A stretch of DNA of 64,000 bases. Source: UBA6107 sp034430175 (GTDB lineage: Bacteria; Chloroflexota; Anaerolineae; Anaerolineales; Anaerolineaceae). Location: NCBI GenBank assembly GCA_034430175.1, contig DAOUFI010000004.1, forward strand, positions 139,198 to 203,197, in the 5' to 3' direction. Shown here in pieces: positions 60,766 through 64,000 of the stretch (position 1 is its first letter; each line of letters starts with the position of its first letter). The notes under the pieces were generated by a model. The model saw only the letters and a program-made list of their open reading frames with translations. It ran no database searches and was not told the origin of the DNA. The position numbers were made by a program, and so were the translations under genes.

Positions 60766-63396
60766 CTAATCACCGAAACGCTTGAAGAACCACTTCTTGA
60801 TGAACTGGGTCAGGAAGACGTAGCAAACGAGCATCGCCAACAGGAAGAGCCAGTAGAGCGGTGGCAGCGGTACGAACCCAAGCACCGAAGCCAGCGGGCT
60901 GTACGGCAGGTAGGCGCCGATGGCAACAATGATCAATGAGGTGATGAGCAGCGGCCGGCTGGCGCGGCTCTCGATGAACGGCACCTTGTGTGTGCGGATG
61001 ACGTGGATGATCAGCGTCTGCGTGAACAGGCTCTCGATGAACCAGCCGGTGTGGAACAGGTCGGCGTTTGTCCAGGCTTTGAAGACGTAGAGCATCAGGA
61101 AGAAAGTCAAATAGTCGAAGATCGAGCTAATCGGACCAATAAACAGGATGAATCGGCGCAGCTCTCCGATGGCCCACTTGCGCGGTCGTTCGAGCCACTC
61201 TGGATCCACCGAGTCGCTGGGGATGGCAGTCTGCGAGAAATCGTATAGCAGGTTGTTGGTCAGTACCTGGATTGGCAGCATGGGTACGAACGGCAAAAAG
61301 ATGCTGGCGCCGAGCACACTAAACATGTTGCCGAAGTTCGACGATGCCGCCATGCGGATGTACTTGATGATATTGCCGAAGACACGGCGCCCCTCGATCA
61401 CGCCCTCTTCGAGCACCAGCAGGCTGTTCTCGAGCAGGATGATATCGGAGGACTCTTTGGCGATGTCAACCGCGGTGTTGACTGAGATACCCACGTCAGC
61501 AGCGCGCAACGCCGGGGCATCATTGATGCCGTCGCCCATAAAGCCAACGACATGCCCCTTCCAACGCAGCGCCTTGATGATGCGCTCTTTGTGGTCAGGC
61601 GAGAGTTTGGCAAAAATGGTCGTGCCTTCCGTGGCCTCCGCCAATTCTTCATCACTCATCTTCTCGATTGCCGGGCCAAGCAGGATGTCGCCCACCGAGA
61701 GACCCATGTCGTTGCACACCGTCTGGGTCACCAGATCGTTGTCACCGGTGAGGATCTTCACGTCCACGTGAGCGGCTTTGAGGCTGGCAATAGCCTGGCT
61801 GGCAGTCTTCTTGGGAGGATCGAGAAAAGCCAGGAACCCTTTCAAGGTCAAATCGGCTTCATCTGGGATACCAAAAACCGCCTGCGTATTATCTGCCGGC
61901 ATCGATTTATACGCCAGAGCGATCACCCTGAACCCTTGCCCATTCAGGTCGTCGATCATCTTCTTGCGCTTGGCATCGAACTCAGGCAGGCGCCCCAGCA
62001 CCTCGCCTTTGACCTCCACGTGGGTGCAAACGTCAAGTACCTCTTCAATCGCGCCTTTGGTGATGAGCGTTTTGCGACCATCCGTATCCTTGATTACTAC
62101 CGACATGCGTTTGCGGCGAAAGTCGAACGGGATCTCGTCCACCTTCTGGTAATTTTCCAGGTAGCCTGTATGACCTTTAAGTTCAGCGTGTTCGAGAATA
62201 GCCATATCCATCAAGTTTTTCAGGCCGGTCTGGTAATAACTATTGAGATAAGCCATTTCGAGGATCTCAAAATTCTCAGTCCCCGAAACATCGATATGTT
62301 TTTCAAGGACAATCCGCCCTTCAGTGATCGTCCCGGTCTTGTCGGTGCAAAGCACATCCATGGCGCCGAAGTTCTGGATGGCGTCGAGCTTCTTGACGAT
62401 CACCTTTTTCTTCGACATGGAAATGGCGCCATTCGAGAGGTTAACGGTGACGATCATAGGCAGCATCTCGGGGGTAAGTCCTACCGCTACCGCCAGGGCA
62501 AAAAGCAGTGCCTCCAGCCAGTTATGTTTGCTTAACCCGTTAAAGAGAAAAACCAGCGGTACCATGACCGCCATAAAGCCAATCATCAACATGGTAAAGT
62601 TGTTGATACCGTTGTCAAAATTCGTCGGTTGGCGTTTGGAGGTAAGCTTGCTGGCCAGCGAGCCAAAATAAGTGGACGCGCCTGTGGCTAGAACCAGCGC
62701 CATGGCCGTGCCGCTCTCAACATCGGTTCCCAGATAACCCAGGCAGGAGACTTCGAGCGGATTTTGAGTGCCTGGCGTGGCTGGACGGTCATCCTTCTCC
62801 ACTGGGTAGGATTCACCGGTCAAAGCGGCCTGGTTGACGAATAGATCCTTGGCGGTGAGAATACGCACATCAGCTGGGATCATGTCGCCAGCGGATAAAA
62901 AGACAATATCACCCGGAACAATCTCATCCAGCGGCAGTTCCACCTTTTTGCCGTCACGAAGGGCTGAAGCCGTGGTGGAAACCATGGCCTGAAGCTCTTC
63001 CGCGGCGTGGTCAGCGCGGCTTTCCTGGATAAAACGCAGTACCACTCCCAGTACAACCATCACACCAATCACAACAGCACCACTGCTGTCGCCGGTCAGA
63101 AGTGATACGATCCCAAGAACGACAAGAAGGATCACCAACGGGTTCTTCACATTGTCCCATAGGCGTTTGAAGAAACCAGTTGTTTTGGCCTGGAGTACGG
63201 AGTTTGGTCCGAAACGATCGCGTTTTTCCTCAGCCTGGTCGGAAGTCAAACCGGTGAGATTTGTCTGCAATTCGTTATAGAGCGTATTGACATCAGACTT
63301 GGCAAAATGAAGCAACTGCTCCATGATCTGCCCGTTGACGGTTTTAGCCCTCTGATTGATATGGGCCGGTATGATCTTGAATTCGCGGAAAGCCAT
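60766..63396 (-). CDS. mgtA: Mg2+-importing P-type ATPase (MgtA/MgtB type)
   Basis: 876 residues. The phosphorylation motif CTDKTGT has D352; TGES is at 193-196; GDGINDAPALRAADVGIS is the hinge motif. GLTPEMLPMIVTVNLSNGA in helix 4 and the N-terminal cation_ATPase_N domain identify the type IIIB Mg2+ importers. It uses ATP to bring Mg2+ into the cell. GGAGGTGG precedes the ATG. The upstream leader holds a Mg2+ M-box riboswitch and terminator, consistent with expression when Mg2+ is low. Confidence 0.95.
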   Translation of the reverse strand: MAFREFKIIPAHINQRAKTVNGQIMEQLLHFAKSDVNTLYNELQTNLTGLTSDQAEEKRDRFGPNSVLQAKTTGFFKRLWDNVKNPLVILLVVLGIVSLLTGDSSGAVVIGVMVVLGVVLRFIQESRADHAAEELQAMVSTTASALRDGKKVELPLDEIVPGDIVFLSAGDMIPADVRILTAKDLFVNQAALTGESYPVEKDDRPATPGTQNPLEVSCLGYLGTDVESGTAMALVLATGASTYFGSLASKLTSKRQPTNFDNGINNFTMLMIGFMAVMVPLVFLFNGLSKHNWLEALLFALAVAVGLTPEMLPMIVTVNLSNGAISMSKKKVIVKKLDAIQNFGAMDVLCTDKTGTITEGRIVLEKHIDVSGTENFEILEMAYLNSYYQTGLKNLMDMAILEHAELKGHTGYLENYQKVDEIPFDFRRKRMSVVIKDTDGRKTLITKGAIEEVLDVCTHVEVKGEVLGRLPEFDAKRKKMIDDLNGQGFRVIALAYKSMPADNTQAVFGIPDEADLTLKGFLAFLDPPKKTASQAIASLKAAHVDVKILTGDNDLVTQTVCNDMGLSVGDILLGPAIEKMSDEELAEATEGTTIFAKLSPDHKERIIKALRWKGHVVGFMGDGINDAPALRAADVGISVNTAVDIAKESSDIILLENSLLVLEEGVIEGRRVFGNIIKYIRMAASSNFGNMFSVLGASIFLPFVPMLPIQVLTNNLLYDFSQTAIPSDSVDPEWLERPRKWAIGELRRFILFIGPISSIFDYLTFFLMLYVFKAWTNADLFHTGWFIESLFTQTLIIHVIRTHKVPFIESRASRPLLITSLIIVAIGAYLPYSPLASVLGFVPLPPLYWLFLLAMLVCYVFLTQFIKKWFFKRFGD

Positions 63397-63477
63397 TTTC
63401 CACCTCCGTTGTGATGTGGACGCCAGGCGGATCTTCCGTGGTTCAATTCTGACGCAAATACGGGATTTGGGTAATTC

Positions 63478-63591
63478 TTACCCGGTGCAAATTCCCTGAA
63501 CACGAAAGGAAACGCTGGTGGTGACAATATGAGTCGATCGGCTCGTAAATAAGCAACTAAAAGGATCAGGTTTACTATCATTACAACCCAT
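63478..63591 (-). CDS. 37-residue leader ORF between M-box terminator and mgtA
   Basis: The ATG is placed eight bases after GGAAGGAGGTGG, an excellent ribosome site. The peptide starts MGCNDSKPDPFSCLF and ends VQGICTG; it has no membrane segment and includes two prolines early on. It stops 81 bases before the mgtA start. In enterobacteria mgtA has a Pro-rich leader (mgtL) that tunes expression. Whether this ORF is made or senses anything is unknown. Confidence 0.45.
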   Translation of the reverse strand: MGCNDSKPDPFSCLFTSRSTHIVTTSVSFRVQGICTG

Positions 63592-63615
63592 ATACACCAC
63601 CTCCTTCCGTGATTG

Positions 63616-63649
63616 AAACAAAAACCTCTCTGCCAATAAACCAGAGAGG
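63616..63649 (-). terminator. Riboswitch terminator upstream of mgtA
   Basis: On the minus strand CCTCTCTG and its partner CAGAGAGG form an 8-bp stem with a 9-base loop, followed by TTTTTGTTT. It directly follows the M-box and should form when Mg2+ is plentiful. Confidence 0.85.
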
Positions 63650-63679
63650 ATTTCCTAAGTCTGCGTAATCGTTGCAGGC

Positions 63680-63848
63680 TGTCCCACTCTGGTTGAGTTT
63701 TGGCACTGCATCGCTTAGGGATGATTCCCAGCCACATTGAGTTAACCCTTAATCCGGGCTGACCTGGTCTACCCTTTGGTGTCTTTCGACGTTTCAGGGC
63801 AATGGCTTGTTTCTAATGCAGACGCCTCACCTAACGAGGGCATAATTT
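63680..63848 (-). ncRNA. M-box (ykoK) Mg2+ riboswitch
   Basis: Read leftward, the RNA holds the M-box marks in order: GTTAGGTGAGGC (~63837-63822), GCCC-GAAACGTCGAAAGAC (~63802-63782), the ACCAAAGGGT segment, and a downstream CAGTGCCAAAACTC near 63709-63693, matching the consensus CAGTGCTAAAGCTC. It lies between a strong promoter and a terminator ahead of mgtA. M-box RNAs fold on binding several Mg2+ ions and stop transcription of Mg2+ transporters. End points are approximate. Confidence 0.9.
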
Positions 63849-63857
63849 TCAGCAGGC

Positions 63858-63886
63858 ATTATAAGTGCTTGGGTTGCCCAAGTCAA
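63858..63886 (-). promoter_or_regulatory. Promoter of the M-box/mgtA transcript
   Basis: On the minus strand TTGACT (63886-63881), 17 bases, TATAAT (63863-63858). It places the start near 63851, just ahead of the M-box. Confidence 0.85.
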
Positions 63887-63908
63887 GAGGGTAATCAGAG
63901 GATGTTAA

Positions 63909-64000
63909 ACCAAAGTAGAAATGTCCCCTTTTACCAAAGTTAAAATGTCCCCATACGTGGAGGAAGAAAGTGGACAGACTACACACGATGAGTGAAAAAG
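63909..64000 (+). mobile_element. Left end of a probable insertion sequence, cut by window edge
   Basis: Two 20-bp direct repeats (63909-63928 and 63933-63952), each ending AAATGTCCCC and differing at two sites, precede a start codon with a strong ribosome site. Repeated end sequences of this type are transposase-binding sites. Family uncertain (IS21-like ends or an ISNCY-type transposase start); the rest lies outside. Confidence 0.6.
63970..64000 (+). CDS. Transposase, N-terminal fragment (truncated by window)
   Basis: GTG start after GGAGGA (63959-63964); the ten visible residues are MDRLHTMSEK. An ATG at 63988 is an alternative start. The start resembles transposases whose N-terminus reads MSEKE, but ten residues cannot prove it. 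Confidence 0.4.
   Translation, partial: MDRLHTMSEK

Noticed and set aside
61552..62535. 327-codon plus-strand open frame
   Set aside because: It is antisense to mgtA, a full-length P-type ATPase gene.
63246..63737. 163-codon minus-strand open frame over the mgtA leader
   Set aside because: It runs through the M-box, its terminator and the mgtA start in another frame; the RNA elements and leader ORF explain the region better.

Overview
The window looks like a chromosomal segment of a Chloroflexota bacterium, most likely class Anaerolineae. This is inferred from gene families and style: lipoproteins with Thr/Pro/Ala-rich linkers, a sortase-fused surface protein, a rearranged peptide-binding protein of a type I associate with Chloroflexi, strings of GT-C membrane enzymes, and short GGGGCAC...GTGCCCC palindromes between genes. 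No rRNA, tRNA or CRISPR array was seen. Only the right edge carries a probable mobile element.

Layout. 1-4.4 kb: peptide ABC importer (partial ATPase, binding protein, two permeases). The binding protein appears circularly permuted. 4.5-6.6 kb: secreted protein, bacterioferritin, small membrane coiled-coil protein. 7-10.4 kb: three-gene ABC-2 exporter (two permeases, one ATPase). 10.6-11.9 kb: two YdeI/DUF1801-like paralogues. 12.2-22.5 kb: cell-surface region with a 958-residue exported protein ending in a sortase domain, GT-C membrane proteins, a LOG-family hydrolase, a methyltransferase, an LPG-synthase-type membrane protein and a GT2 glycosyltransferase. 22.8-25.5 kb: GH13 glycosidase and TetR regulator sharing a matching operator motif, then a CAT-like acyltransferase. 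25.5-31.5 kb: NTF2-like protein, two MFS transporters, gingipain-like lipoprotein, inositol monophosphatase.

31.6-39.2 kb is a tidy seven-gene operon with a clear sigma70-type promoter and intrinsic terminator: DeoR regulator, APC permease, metallophosphoesterase, FGGY kinase, nucleotidyltransferase-like protein, BtpA/SgcQ protein and TIM-barrel epimerase. It reads as an uncharacterised uptake, phosphorylation and isomerisation pathway. 39.3-46.9 kb: CPBP protease, ferritin-like/VIT1 iron transporter fusion, large PAS/GAF/GGDEF cyclase, and a GT39-type enzyme with a membrane partner. 47.1-50.8 kb: thioesterase, decayed coding remnant, and a PadR-GyrI-like-APH operon with a 22-bp palindrome over its promoter.

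50.9-58.8 kb: lipoprotein, SecD/SecF, then an operon of LppX/LprG-like lipoprotein, 14-TM MFS transporter and DUF3352-like protein, recalling the mycobacterial lprG-p55 lipid-export pair. 58.8-60.7 kb: ABC-F ATPase behind a promoter, hexapeptide upstream ORF and intrinsic terminator, which looks like ribosome-sensing attenuation. 60.8-63.9 kb: MgtA-type P-type ATPase behind an Mg2+ M-box riboswitch, terminator and a 37-codon leader ORF. The last ~90 bases hold repeats and a truncated ORF of a probable insertion sequence.

The strongest candidates for undescribed biology are the permuted binding protein, the cis-sortase surface protein, the seven-gene catabolic operon, the ABC-F attenuator, and the leader ORF after the M-box. 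All calls come from reading the sequence; no database search was run.
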